In this document: one piece after another, positions 33,781-41,778 of the stretch
Layout of the letters: every line of letters starts with the position of its first letter
Numbering within the stretch: the stretch's first letter is position 1
Program-made: the position numbers and the translations under genes
The notes under the pieces: generated by a model
What the model was told of the DNA's origin: nothing
The model's database searches: none
Seen by the model: the letters and a program-made list of their open reading frames with translations, nothing else
Source of the DNA: Glycomyces artemisiae
Lineage (GTDB): Bacteria; Actinomycetota; Actinomycetes; Mycobacteriales; Micromonosporaceae
Assembly: GCF_003002955.1 (NCBI RefSeq)
Contig: NZ_PVTJ01000014.1
Coordinates: 1-64,000, forward strand
Length of the DNA: 64,000 nt
Direction: 5' to 3'

Positions 33781-34452
33781 GTGCCCGACGCGCCCACCCC
33801 CCGCCTCGTGTACGACGCGTTTCTCATCACCGCCTACCACGACTTCTACAAGCCCGCGGTCGCCCCGCGCGTCATCGGCCTGGCGCTCGGCGCGGCGCTG
33901 CTGGCGGAGCTGGTGTTCTCGGGCCACCTGGCGGTCCGCGCCCACGACGGCAAGGACTTCGTCCTGGCGGAGAAGCGCGGCGGCCCGCCGCGGGACTCCT
34001 TGGGGCTGTGGCTGAGCGAACTCGTGGAGGCCGAGCCCGTGAACCTCGCCGTGCCCGACTGGCTGGAGTACCTCGCCATCGCCGACACCCAGACCAAGAC
34101 CGCCGAGCACATGGTCGTGGCCGGGCTTATGGTCCGCGGGGAGCAGCGCAGCCGCTGGCTCGGCAAGGTCCAGGTCACCTATGACGCGGCCGACGCCCTC
34201 ATCGCCCAGGCGCCGCTCGCCCGGCTGCGCCGCTACCTGTCCTCGATGGACCGGCGCATGCCCCTGCTCGACGCGTTCCTGCTGGCGCTCACCGAGTCCG
34301 TCGGCCTGTCGAAGTCCCTGTACTCCCAGATGCCCTCCGGCGCACGCGAATACGCCGAGGGTCATCTGCGGGTGCTGCCCGCGCCGCTCCAGGCGATCCG
34401 CGGGCACCTCACCGCCGCCGTGGCGGACACCGCCATCACCGGCAACCACTGA
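33781..34452 (+). CDS. GPP34 (GOLPH3/VPS74-like) family protein
   Basis: A 223-aa cytoplasmic, mainly helical protein of the GPP34 family, bacterial relatives of the eukaryotic phosphoinositide-binding Golgi protein GOLPH3. Features: YDAFLITAYHDF near the start, LALGAALLAELVFSGHLAV, and a late segment MDRRMPLLDAFLLALTESVG. GTG 33781 follows AAGGATC; an upstream ATG at 33724 lies over promoter-like sequence. Multiple copies are common in actinobacteria; the role is unknown. Followed after 35 bases by an amino acid permease. Confidence 0.82.
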   Translation: MPDAPTPRLVYDAFLITAYHDFYKPAVAPRVIGLALGAALLAELVFSGHLAVRAHDGKDFVLAEKRGGPPRDSLGLWLSELVEAEPVNLAVPDWLEYLAIADTQTKTAEHMVVAGLMVRGEQRSRWLGKVQVTYDAADALIAQAPLARLRRYLSSMDRRMPLLDAFLLALTESVGLSKSLYSQMPSGAREYAEGHLRVLPAPLQAIRGHLTAAVADTAITGNH

Positions 34453-34487
34453 TCACGTGCCCGAACGATAAGGAGAGTCACCACCCC

Positions 34488-35984
34488 ATGTCCGCTCCCT
34501 CACCAGCGAGCGCGGTCCAGTCCGCTCTGGCCCGCGACAAGCTCGGAACGCTCAGCCTCCTCCACTTCTCGCTCACCGCCGCGACCCCGCTGACCGTGAT
34601 CGCCGGCGGCGTCGTCGTCATGTTCGCCGTGGCCGGCCAGATCGGCATCCCGCTCGGCTACGTCATCATCGCCGTCTCCCTGTGGCTGTTCAGCATCGGC
34701 TACACCGCGATGGCCCGCCACATCGCCAACGCGGGCGCCATGTACGCGTTCGTCGCCCGCGGCCTCGGCCGCGTCCCGGGCGTCGCCGCCGCCTGGGTCG
34801 CCGCCACCTCCTACTGCGCCCTCCAGGCCAGCCTGTACGGCCTCCTCGGCATCACCGCGGAGGGCCTGTTCACCCGCGCCGGCCTCGAACTGCCGTGGTG
34901 GGCGTGGGCGCTCGTCGCGTGGCTCCTGGTGGGTCTCTTGGGGACCCGCGCGGTCGACATCAACGCGAAGGTCCTCGCGGTGCTCCTCACCGTCGAGGTC
35001 GCCGTCATCCTCATGTTCAGCGCCTCGAACTTCGCGCACCCCGCGGACGGCCTGTCGTTCGCCGCACTCTCGCCGTCCGCGCTCGGCGGCGAGGCCGCCG
35101 GGGCCGTGCTCGCGCTCGCGGTCATCGGCTTCATCGGATTCGAGTCCCCCACCGTCTACGGCGAGGAGGCCCGCGACCGCAAGCGGACCGTCGCCCGCGC
35201 GACGCTCGCGACCATCGGCATCCTCGCGTTCATCTACATCGCCTCGTCGTGGTCGATCATCACCGCCGTCGGCGACGACAACGTGGTCGCCGCCAGCGCC
35301 GACCCCGACCTCATGTTCACCCTCGCCGGGGACCAGCTCGGCGGCGCGTGGGTGACCATCGGCCAGGTCCTGCTGCTCACCTCGGTCACCGCCGCGTCCC
35401 TGAGCTTCCACAACACGACCGCGCGGTACCTGTTCGCGCTCGGCCGCGAGCAGGTCGTCTTCTCGTGGCTCGGCCGCACTTCGGTGCGCACGTGCGCGCC
35501 CGTGGCCGCCTCCGCGACGCAGACCGTCGTCGGCGGCCTCGTCATCGTCCTGTGGGCCGCGCTCGGCCTCGACCCGCTGGTGCACCTGTTCTACTACCTC
35601 GGCACCGCCTCGGGGATCGGCCTCATCGCGCTGATCCTGACGTGCGGCATCGCGGTCCTGGCCTACTTCGCGCGGGATCGGCGCGAGGAGTCCCTGTGGG
35701 CCGCGAGGATCGCGCCGGTGCTGGCGGTCCTGGCGATGGCCGGGGTCATGTACCTGTCGGTCGTCCACTTCCACACCCTCCTGGGCGTCGAGAAGGGGTC
35801 GCTGCTGCCGAAGCTCGTGCCGATCGTGTTCGCGGTGCTGGCGCTCCTGGGCGCGGGCTGGGGCCTGTTCCTCAAGCGCGCCCGGCCCGAGGTGTACGCG
35901 GGGATCGGCCACGGCGCGAAGGCGCCGCTGGTCCAGGCGGCCGAGCGGGCCGCGGTGCCGGTGGGGGCCGCCGGTGAGCGTTAG
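34488..35984 (+). CDS. APC-family amino acid permease
   Basis: A 498-aa polytopic membrane transporter with about 12 helices. SLLHFSLTAATPLTVIAGGV forms helix 1 with the unwound-helix pattern, and GFIGFESPTVYGEEARDRKRTV is the conserved segment after helix 6 of APC transporters. Probably an amino acid or amine importer driven by protons. ATG 34488 follows AAGGAG. Its end overlaps the acetyltransferase gene by 11 bases. Confidence 0.9.
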   Translation: MSAPSPASAVQSALARDKLGTLSLLHFSLTAATPLTVIAGGVVVMFAVAGQIGIPLGYVIIAVSLWLFSIGYTAMARHIANAGAMYAFVARGLGRVPGVAAAWVAATSYCALQASLYGLLGITAEGLFTRAGLELPWWAWALVAWLLVGLLGTRAVDINAKVLAVLLTVEVAVILMFSASNFAHPADGLSFAALSPSALGGEAAGAVLALAVIGFIGFESPTVYGEEARDRKRTVARATLATIGILAFIYIASSWSIITAVGDDNVVAASADPDLMFTLAGDQLGGAWVTIGQVLLLTSVTAASLSFHNTTARYLFALGREQVVFSWLGRTSVRTCAPVAASATQTVVGGLVIVLWAALGLDPLVHLFYYLGTASGIGLIALILTCGIAVLAYFARDRREESLWAARIAPVLAVLAMAGVMYLSVVHFHTLLGVEKGSLLPKLVPIVFAVLALLGAGWGLFLKRARPEVYAGIGHGAKAPLVQAAERAAVPVGAAGER

Positions 35985-36546
35985 CGCGTACGGGGCCGTG
36001 GCGGCGATGCTCGCCGACGAGTTCAACGAGCTGCCGACGGCCCGGTGGCTCTCGGACGACCCGGAGCAGCGCCGCAAGGCGGTCCGGGGCCAGTTCGAGC
36101 TGCTCGTGGAGCACGCCCTCGGGCACGGCGGGGTCGTCACCTCCGGCGACCTCGACGGCGCGGTCGTGTGGTTCGACCACACGTCCGGGGCGCCGCAGAT
36201 CCCCGACTACGACGAGCGCCTGGCCGCCGCGTGCGGGCCGGTCGTCGACCGGTTCCGGCACCTCGACCGGGTGATGGAGGACCACCACCCCGACGTGCCG
36301 CACCACTACGTGGCGCTGGTGGGCGTGCGGGAGGCCAAGCGCGGCAACGGGATCGCCTCGGCGATGCTGCGCCGCCACCACCGCGTGCTCGACCGGGACG
36401 GCATCCCCGCGTACCTGGAGGCGGTCTCCCCGGAGACCGCGCGCCTGTACGGGACGCTCGGGTACGAGCCGATGGGGGAGCGGTACGGGCTGGAGGACGG
36501 CGGGCCGTTCCTCTATCCGATGTGGCGCGAGCCGCAGGCCGCGTGA
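35974..36546 (+). CDS. GNAT-family N-acetyltransferase
   Basis: A 190-aa acetyl-CoA-dependent acetyltransferase. The acetyl-CoA loop is REAKRGNGIASAMLRRHH (Q/R-x-x-G-x-G/A pattern), and the tail SPETARLYGTLGYEPMGERY is typical of GNATs. GTG 35974 lies inside the permease gene end, so the two are co-translated; a link to the permease substrate (an amine) is possible. Terminated by a strong hairpin. Confidence 0.88.
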   Translation: MSVSAYGAVAAMLADEFNELPTARWLSDDPEQRRKAVRGQFELLVEHALGHGGVVTSGDLDGAVVWFDHTSGAPQIPDYDERLAAACGPVVDRFRHLDRVMEDHHPDVPHHYVALVGVREAKRGNGIASAMLRRHHRVLDRDGIPAYLEAVSPETARLYGTLGYEPMGERYGLEDGGPFLYPMWREPQAA

Positions 36547-36550
36547 GACT

Positions 36551-36583
36551 GCGGCGGCGGGCCTCCGGGCCCGCCGCCGCTTT
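36551..36583 (+). terminator. Rho-independent terminator after the acetyltransferase
   Basis: A 13-base perfect stem (GCGGCGGCGGGCC, GGCCCGCCGCCGC) with loop TCCG, followed by TTT. Confidence 0.9.
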
Positions 36584-36604
36584 CACTTGCAAATATTGAC
36601 ACAC

Positions 36605-36634
36605 TTGACTATACAAAGCCTGATTCGGTATGAT
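36605..36634 (+). promoter_or_regulatory. Promoter of the CBM2-esterase gene
   Basis: TTGACT (36605-36610), 18 bases, TATGAT (36629-36634), in an AT-rich patch directly upstream of the CebR-type box. Confidence 0.62.
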
Positions 36635-36648
36635 CTTCCCATTCGCTC

Positions 36649-36662
36649 TGGGAGCGCTCCCT
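36649..36662 (+). promoter_or_regulatory. CebR/CelR-type operator
   Basis: TGGGAGCGCTCCCT differs at one terminal base from TGGGAGCGCTCCCA, the operator bound by the cellobiose-responsive LacI-family repressors CebR of Streptomyces and CelR of Thermobifida. It sits about 15 bases past the -10 element and 31 bases before the start codon, a repressing position. The matching repressor is probably encoded elsewhere. Confidence 0.85.
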
Positions 36663-36693
36663 CAGTTCCCGGAGTCCGGTGAAGGAGCAACGG

Positions 36694-37767
36694 ATGCGCT
36701 TCAGACGCAAGATCACCGCCCTCGCGGCAGCCGCCGCGACGGCCCTCGGCGCCGTGGCGCTGACGCTCGGCCCCGCGGACCTGGCACTCGCCGAGGACGG
36801 CTGCGAAGTGGACTACACGATCGTGAGCAGCTGGGGCTCGGGCTTCCAGGCCAACGTCGCGATCACCGCCGGAGAGGCGATCAACGGCTGGGACCTCGAA
36901 TGGACCTTCCCGGCCGGGACCGCCGTCTCCAGCGCCTGGAACGTCTCGTGGACCCAGAGCGGCCGCGCGTTCGCCGGCTCCGACGTCGGCTGGAACGGCG
37001 CGGTCGCCTCCGGCCAGACCCGCGAGGTCTTCGGCTTCATCGGCTCCGGCAGCACCGCAGCCCCCACCGGCGTCGCGATCAACGGCGACCTCTGCGACGG
37101 CCAAGTGGACCCGACCGACCCGCCCACCACCGACGACCCGACCGACCCGCCCGGCGAGGCCGTGCGCATCATGCCCCTCGGCGACTCCATCACCGGCAGC
37201 CCCGGCTGCTGGCGCGGCAACCTGTGGCAGCTGCTCGACCAGGCCGGGTACGACGTCGACTTCGTCGGCTCGCTCTCCCAGGCCTGCAACCCGGCCGGCT
37301 CCGACCCCGACCACGAGGGCCACGGCGGCTTCCTCGTCACCCAGTCGGTGAGCAACGGCAGCGTGCGCGGCTGGCTGGAGCAGCACACGCCCGACGTGCT
37401 CCTGCTGCACTTCGCCACCAACGACGTCTGGTCCTCGATCCCGCCCGCGACCATCCTCGCCGCCTACACCCAGATCGTCGCGGACCTGCGCGAGCTCAAC
37501 CCGGACGCGGTGATCCTCGCGGCGCAGCTCATCCCGCTCGCGCCGAGCAACTGCGCCGACTGCCCGCAGCGGACGACCGACTTCAACGCCCGGATCCCGG
37601 GCTGGGCCGCGGGCCTGTCGACAGCCGAGTCCCCGATCGTCGTGGTCGACCAGCACACCGGCTGGGTCCCCTCGGTCGACACCTACGACGGCGTCCACCC
37701 CGACGAGGACGGCTACGTCAAGCTCGCCGCCAACTGGTTCGAGGCCCTCGACCCGATCCTCTCGTAA
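36694..37767 (+). CDS. Secreted CBM2 plus SGNH esterase (acetylxylan esterase-like, CE3)
   Basis: A 357-aa secreted two-domain enzyme. Signal peptide (1-33); CBM2 cellulose-binding module (about 36-134, closed by Cys37 and Cys134, with WNVSW and GWNG aromatic strips); Pro/Thr/Asp linker (138-153); SGNH hydrolase (156-357) with GDSIT (Ser165), Gly in the second block, ATND (Asn243) and the D-x-x-H block DGVHPDEDG near 335. Similar to CE3 acetylxylan esterases, which deacetylate hemicellulose. ATG 36694 follows AAGGAG. Expression is probably released by cellobiose through the CebR-type box. Confidence 0.88.
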   Translation: MRFRRKITALAAAAATALGAVALTLGPADLALAEDGCEVDYTIVSSWGSGFQANVAITAGEAINGWDLEWTFPAGTAVSSAWNVSWTQSGRAFAGSDVGWNGAVASGQTREVFGFIGSGSTAAPTGVAINGDLCDGQVDPTDPPTTDDPTDPPGEAVRIMPLGDSITGSPGCWRGNLWQLLDQAGYDVDFVGSLSQACNPAGSDPDHEGHGGFLVTQSVSNGSVRGWLEQHTPDVLLLHFATNDVWSSIPPATILAAYTQIVADLRELNPDAVILAAQLIPLAPSNCADCPQRTTDFNARIPGWAAGLSTAESPIVVVDQHTGWVPSVDTYDGVHPDEDGYVKLAANWFEALDPILS

Positions 37768-37779
37768 GCACCCCGACGG

Positions 37780-37815
37780 CAGCGGCGCCGAGCCCCACCG
37801 GGCCCGGCGCCGCTG
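37780..37815. terminator. Hairpin between convergent genes
   Basis: CAGCGGCGCCG pairs with CGGCGCCGCTG (11 bases, perfect) around a 14-base loop that can extend the stem. It lies between the esterase stop and the convergent DUF1269 gene stop. Confidence 0.65.
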
Positions 37816-37836
37816 GCGTCTCACTTGAGCGGACTG

Positions 37837-38286
37837 CTATTCGAGCGGATCCTCGATGAGGACGCCGCCGAACTCCGCCAGCGCCTCCACGATGCGGTCG
37901 CGCGAGGCGCCCTCTTCGAGGACGAACAGCGCCGCCGCGCCGGGGGTGAGGTGGCGGGCGAGCGCCTTCATCGACTCGTCGTTGATCCCGGTGTCGGTCT
38001 GGGCGCCGCCGATCGCGCCCGCCGCGGCGCCCAGCGCCAGGCCCACGAACGGCGCGAACACGAGCAGCCCGATGAGGCCGCCCCACATGCCGCCGACGGC
38101 GAAGCCGATGGCGGTGTTGCTGCGGTACTGGCGCAGTCTGATCTTCCCGTCGCGGTTCTCGGCGACGGCCATGTCCCTGATCGTGATGTGCTCGGGCCGC
38201 TGGAGTTCCAGGACCCGGTCGCGGGCCGCCTCGGCGGTCCGGGCGTCGGGGTAGGCGAGGACGAAGAGTCGTTCGGGGTAGTCCAC
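37837..38286 (-). CDS. DUF1269-family membrane protein
   Basis: A 149-aa protein. An N-terminal ferredoxin-like half (ERLFVLAYPDARTAEAARDRV), a central glycine-rich hydrophobic double segment (about 60-95: GFAVGGMWGGLIGLLVFAPF then GLALGAAAGAIGGA) and a C-terminal half ending EALAEFGGVLIEDPL. This is the DUF1269 pattern, often linked to general stress. GTG 38284-38286 follows GGAAGGAG. Monocistronic. Confidence 0.84.
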   Translation of the reverse strand: MDYPERLFVLAYPDARTAEAARDRVLELQRPEHITIRDMAVAENRDGKIRLRQYRSNTAIGFAVGGMWGGLIGLLVFAPFVGLALGAAAGAIGGAQTDTGINDESMKALARHLTPGAAALFVLEEGASRDRIVEALAEFGGVLIEDPLE

Positions 38287-38354
38287 GGCTCCGCTCCTTC
38301 CGGTCCACTCCAACGTAGGACGCGGAGCCGCGCACCCGCCCCCGAACGCCCGAA

Positions 38355-39812
38355 TCAGCGGCGCACGCCCTCGATCTCGAAGGTCATCACCGTGTTCGCC
38401 GGGAACGCCCGCGAGAACCGCTTCGAGGACACGGTCGTGTCGGTGTACCGCGCGTACCGCTCGGACCCGTTCGTCTGCGTCGACCAGCGCACGGCCGTGC
38501 CGTCGGGAACCGTCCCGAACGCCGACAGGTCGTACGTCACGGTCTGCGCCGTCCCGTAGTTCGTGGTGACGATGAGGAGCTTCCCCGACGCGGCGTCGTG
38601 CGCCGCAACGGTATTGGCCTCGCCGCCGTCGATGATCGTCATGCCGGGGCGGAGGTGCCGCGCGTACTGGGCGTACACGAAGTACTTGGTGTTGACCGCG
38701 CCGAGCGTCCCGGCCTCGTTGTCGGCCTGGACCAGGCCCCAGCCGCCGCCGTCGAGGACCTGCCAGTAGCACCAGCCGGTCGGGTGGAGCCACCGGAAGT
38801 CCAGGTTGATGTTGCGCGCCAAGCGAAGGCCCGTGCCGTCGTTCTCGCCGTACTCGGAGTTCCACAGCCGCTTCCCGGCCCCGTGGACGGCGCTGTACAC
38901 CGAGTCGCGGCGTCCGCCCTCGTACTGGTAGCCGTGGACGTTGACCTTCGCGACCTTCCCCTTCGCCGAGCTCGTGAGCCCGTTCCAGGTGCTCACGGCC
39001 TGGTCGTACAGCGACTCGTCCGAGGCGGTGATCGGCATCCACGACAGGCCGCGCGCGTCCAGCTCGCTGCGCAGGTGGTCGATGACGATCGACTGCGTGG
39101 CGACGCTGAAGTGGCAGCCCTCCTGCGTCCCGGTCGCCGTCCACCAGTTCGCGATCGGCTCGTTGAACGGGTCCACGTAGTCGAAGTCGACGCCCCAGTG
39201 GTCGTGCGCGTACTTGGCGACCGTCGCCATGTACACCGCGTGCTGCCGGCGGTTCCACGACTGGAGGTTGTCCGCGTTGCCGTCCGAGCCGCCCGAGGGG
39301 TTGTGGTTGACGCACATCCACCACATCGGCGAGTTCGAGAACAGCTCGAACAGGTTCGCGCCCCGGTCGCGGGCCTTCCACATGAGGTTGCGCTGCGCGC
39401 TGTCGACGTACCAGTCCCAGCTCGCCGAGGACGGGTCGCTGGAATTCCAGTCGAGCCAGTACCCGTCCATCTGCCGCGAGCGCATCATGTTCGGCGAGAC
39501 CTCCATGGTCTCGCCGTTGATCGAGTTCCACGAGCAGGCGCCCGCGTTGTAGCGGACGATGTTCAGACCCAGCCCCGGCAGCGAGGCCCCGTTGTACGTC
39601 ACGTTGTTGCGGGTGAACATGAGGTCGGCGAGGTCGTTCCGGTTCCCGAAGGCCCGGCCCCACCAGCACAGCGAGGTGCCCCAGCCCTCCCAGACGCCCC
39701 ACGACGTGCCCGGATTGACCGCGGTCGTGTAGTCCGCCCGCGCGGCCGAGGGGACGGCGCCCGCGGCGAGTGCCCCCGCGCCGGCGGCGGTGAAGAGTGT
39801 GCGACGGCGCAT
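38355..39812 (-). CDS. Secreted GH30-family glycanase (endo-beta-1,6-galactanase-like)
   Basis: A 485-aa secreted clan-A glycoside hydrolase. Tat-like signal (RRRTLFTAAGAGALAAGAV), then a TIM barrel with acid/base Glu218 in DPFNEP and nucleophile Glu320 in WNSEYGEN, and a C-terminal beta-sandwich. WGTSLCWWGRAFGN near the N-terminus is typical of the GH30 group that includes the endo-1,6-galactanases of Streptomyces and Trichoderma acting on arabinogalactan. ATG 39810-39812 follows GGAGGG; an upstream TTG adds only 4 residues. Likely degrades plant arabinogalactan side chains. Confidence 0.83.
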   Translation of the reverse strand: MRRRTLFTAAGAGALAAGAVPSAARADYTTAVNPGTSWGVWEGWGTSLCWWGRAFGNRNDLADLMFTRNNVTYNGASLPGLGLNIVRYNAGACSWNSINGETMEVSPNMMRSRQMDGYWLDWNSSDPSSASWDWYVDSAQRNLMWKARDRGANLFELFSNSPMWWMCVNHNPSGGSDGNADNLQSWNRRQHAVYMATVAKYAHDHWGVDFDYVDPFNEPIANWWTATGTQEGCHFSVATQSIVIDHLRSELDARGLSWMPITASDESLYDQAVSTWNGLTSSAKGKVAKVNVHGYQYEGGRRDSVYSAVHGAGKRLWNSEYGENDGTGLRLARNINLDFRWLHPTGWCYWQVLDGGGWGLVQADNEAGTLGAVNTKYFVYAQYARHLRPGMTIIDGGEANTVAAHDAASGKLLIVTTNYGTAQTVTYDLSAFGTVPDGTAVRWSTQTNGSERYARYTDTTVSSKRFSRAFPANTVMTFEIEGVRR

Positions 39813-39826
39813 GACGCCCTCCAATA

Positions 39827-39844
39827 CATCGAGATTCTTCGATG
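39827..39844 (-). promoter_or_regulatory. Operator-like inverted repeat at the GH30 promoter
   Basis: CATCGA and TCGATG arms separated by 6 bases, overlapping the -10 element by its last bases. The position suggests repression by a sugar-responsive regulator not encoded nearby. Confidence 0.5.
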
Positions 39845-39870
39845 ATCGCAGCGCCGCCCACGAAAGTCAA
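39842..39870 (-). promoter_or_regulatory. Promoter of the GH30 gene
   Basis: On the minus strand TTGACT (39865-39870), 17 bases, GATCAT (39842-39847); four of six bases match in the -10. It lies 30 bases upstream of the start codon. Confidence 0.55.
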
Positions 39871-39983
39871 TTCCTTCGATAAAGCATGAGAAAAAGAGAC
39901 GGCGGCCCGGTTCGCCGCTTTTCGCGACAACCGCTTGCGTTCTGTGCGACGGTGGGGGACGACTGCGAAACGGGAGGTCAGCG

Positions 39984-40412
39984 ATGCCGGAGAACACCAA
40001 AGCCGAAGACACCGGGCCGCTCGCGAGCGACCAGGGCAGGACCGTGATCGCCGACCAGGTGGTCGCCAAGATCGCCGGGATCGCCGCCCGCGAAGTCGAC
40101 GGCATCCACCAGCTCGGCGGCGCCACCGGCCGCGCCGTCGGGGCGCTGCGCGAGCGCATCCCCGGCTCGCGCACCAACTACGGCCAGGGCGTCTCCGTCG
40201 AAGTCGGCGAACGCCAGGCCGCCGTCGACCTCGACGTCGTCGCCGAGTACGGCATCGCCATCGCCGACCTCGCCGCGGGCGTGCGCCGCAACATCGTCGA
40301 CGCCGTCGAGCGCATGACCGGTCTCGAAGTCACCGAAGTCAACATCACCGTCCACGACGTGCACCTCGACGACCCCGACGCCGAGCCCGAAGGCGAGCCG
40401 AGGGTCGAGTGA
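39984..40412 (+). CDS. Asp23/Gls24 family envelope-stress protein (first copy)
   Basis: A 142-aa protein of the Asp23/Gls24 (DUF322) family. VIADQVVAKIAGIAAREVDGIHQLGG is the conserved opening (split), followed by YGQGVSVEVGERQAAVDLDVVAEYG and a C-terminal helix-strand unit ending ITVHDVHL. Family members are cytoplasmic and tethered to the membrane by AmaP, which is encoded five genes downstream. ATG 39984 follows GGGAGG. First gene of a six-gene unit; stop overlaps the next GTG. Confidence 0.9.
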   Translation: MPENTKAEDTGPLASDQGRTVIADQVVAKIAGIAAREVDGIHQLGGATGRAVGALRERIPGSRTNYGQGVSVEVGERQAAVDLDVVAEYGIAIADLAAGVRRNIVDAVERMTGLEVTEVNITVHDVHLDDPDAEPEGEPRVE

Positions 40413-40726
40413 GGACCGTGGCCGCCGAGGACTTCGCTGCGGGCGTCGACGCCATCGCCGACGCCGTCCTCGCCGTGCCCGGCGTGACCGGACTCCACGG
40501 GTCGGTCGCCGTCCTCCTTCCCGGCCGCCGCGTCCCGGGCCTGCGGCTCGGCGACACCGACTGCGAAGTCCATGTGACCGTAGCCTGGGGCACCGATATT
40601 CCGGCCGCGGCGGACGCGATCCGCGCCGCCGTCGCACCGCTCGCCGAGGACCGGGCCGTCTCAGTCGTCATCGAGGACATCGCCGCAGCGGACGATGCCG
40701 ATCCCGCTGCAAACAAAGGGGACTGA
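40409..40726 (+). CDS. Asp23-cluster small protein (half-domain)
   Basis: A 105-aa protein whose core VLAVPGVTGLHGSVAVLLPGRR and CEVHVTVAWGTDIPAAADAI resemble a shortened Asp23-like fold. GTG 40409 overlaps the previous stop (GTGA). Such genes regularly lie between the two Asp23 copies in actinobacteria. Function unknown. Confidence 0.72.
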   Translation: MRTVAAEDFAAGVDAIADAVLAVPGVTGLHGSVAVLLPGRRVPGLRLGDTDCEVHVTVAWGTDIPAAADAIRAAVAPLAEDRAVSVVIEDIAAADDADPAANKGD

Positions 40727-40728
40727 CC

Positions 40729-40905
40729 ATGAAGGCTTCCTTCGCCGGCCTCGTCGCCGGGCTCCTGCTGGCGCTGGCCGTCATCAACGGCGGCTTCACC
40801 GGGTTCCTCCTCGCCGTGGTCCTCGGCGCGCTCGGCTTCGCCGTCGCGGGCAAGACCAGCGGCGAGATCGACCTGTTCGAGCGCTTCCGAGGCCGCCGTG
40901 ACTGA
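40729..40905 (+). CDS. DUF2273-like small membrane protein
   Basis: A 58-aa protein with two adjacent hydrophobic helices (about 4-19 and 22-41) joined by a Gly-rich turn (NGGFTGF), and a charged tail EIDLFERFRGRRD. This matches the small DUF2273 proteins found in Asp23 operons, which may assemble with AmaP. It overlaps the next gene by 8 bases. Confidence 0.75.
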   Translation: MKASFAGLVAGLLLALAVINGGFTGFLLAVVLGALGFAVAGKTSGEIDLFERFRGRRD

Positions 40906-41260
40906 GGACTTCGCGCTCGCCGACCTCCCCGGCTCCGGCGCCGACCGGCCGCCGGGAGAGCGCGGCAGCCTGCGCCTCGCCGACGCCGCGGTGGCCCGCA
41001 TCATCGAAGGCGCCGCGCTCGCCTGCGACGGCACCGCCAAATCCAAGCGCCCCAAGGCGAAGGCCACCGTCAAGCACGGCCGGATCTGGGCCCGCCTCGA
41101 CGTCGGCGTGGCCTGGCCCGGCCCCGTCGCCGCTACGGCCAAGGACCTCGCGGCCCGCGTCCGCGCCGAGACCGCCCGGATCACCGGGTACGACGTGGTC
41201 GCGGTCGACGTGGGCGTCCACGTCGTCGACACCCCCGAGCAGACGCGGAGGGTCCGATGA
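40898..41260 (+). CDS. Asp23/Gls24 family protein (second copy)
   Basis: A 120-aa second Asp23-like protein: LRLADAAVARIIEGAAL, a basic insert KSKRPKAKATVKHG and GYDVVAVDVGVHVVDTP. Shorter and more basic than the first copy. GTG 40898 lies within the end of the membrane-protein gene. The stop overlaps the next ATG. Confidence 0.84.
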   Translation: MTEDFALADLPGSGADRPPGERGSLRLADAAVARIIEGAALACDGTAKSKRPKAKATVKHGRIWARLDVGVAWPGPVAATAKDLAARVRAETARITGYDVVAVDVGVHVVDTPEQTRRVR

Positions 41261-41778
41261 AGCTCCGCGACCCGCGCCGCGGCCCGGCCGCCGCCTGGCC
41301 CGCCGTCCTCGGCGCGCTCCTGCTCCTGGCGTTCGCCGCGCTCCTCGCGCAGCACGCCGCCGCCGCGCGCGGCTGGACCGCGAACGCGTCCTGGCTCGGC
41401 GAGGCCCTTGCGGCCCTGGACGACCGGCGGCCGTCCGCGTGGGCCCTCGCCGGTGGCGCCGCCGCCGCGCTCCTCGGCCTGTGGTTCCTCATCGCCGCGT
41501 TCCTCCCGGCCCGCCGCTCGCACCTGCACGCCGACGGCCCCGGCGACCTGTGGATCGCGCCCGCCGCGATCGAGGCGGTCGCCGCCGACGCGGCCGAGCG
41601 CGCCCCCGGGGTCCTCCACGCCGCCGGCGAGATGCGGCGCCGCCGCCTGCGCGTCAAGGCCCTCCTCGCCCCCGGCCACGAAGCGGCCGTCGCCGACATC
41701 CTCGAATCGGTCGGCGCGCGGCTCGGCGGCCTCGGCGAGCTCGAAGTGTCCGTGCAGGCCAAGGAGGGCGCGCGATGA
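41257..41778 (+). CDS. DUF6286-type membrane protein of the Asp23 cluster
   Basis: A 173-aa protein. Two transmembrane helices (about 13-35 and 60-85) followed by a cytoplasmic domain with GDLWIAPAAIEAVAADAAERAPGV split, related to the Asp23 fold. Actinobacterial Asp23 operons carry such DUF6286 proteins. Coupled on both sides by ATGA. Confidence 0.8.
   Translation: MKLRDPRRGPAAAWPAVLGALLLLAFAALLAQHAAAARGWTANASWLGEALAALDDRRPSAWALAGGAAAALLGLWFLIAAFLPARRSHLHADGPGDLWIAPAAIEAVAADAAERAPGVLHAAGEMRRRRLRVKALLAPGHEAAVADILESVGARLGGLGELEVSVQAKEGAR

Noticed and set aside
33463-33830. Two short leftward frames in the gap before the GPP34 gene
   Set aside because: No ribosome site, atypical composition, and they cover the hairpin and the promoter-like sequence; more likely non-coding.
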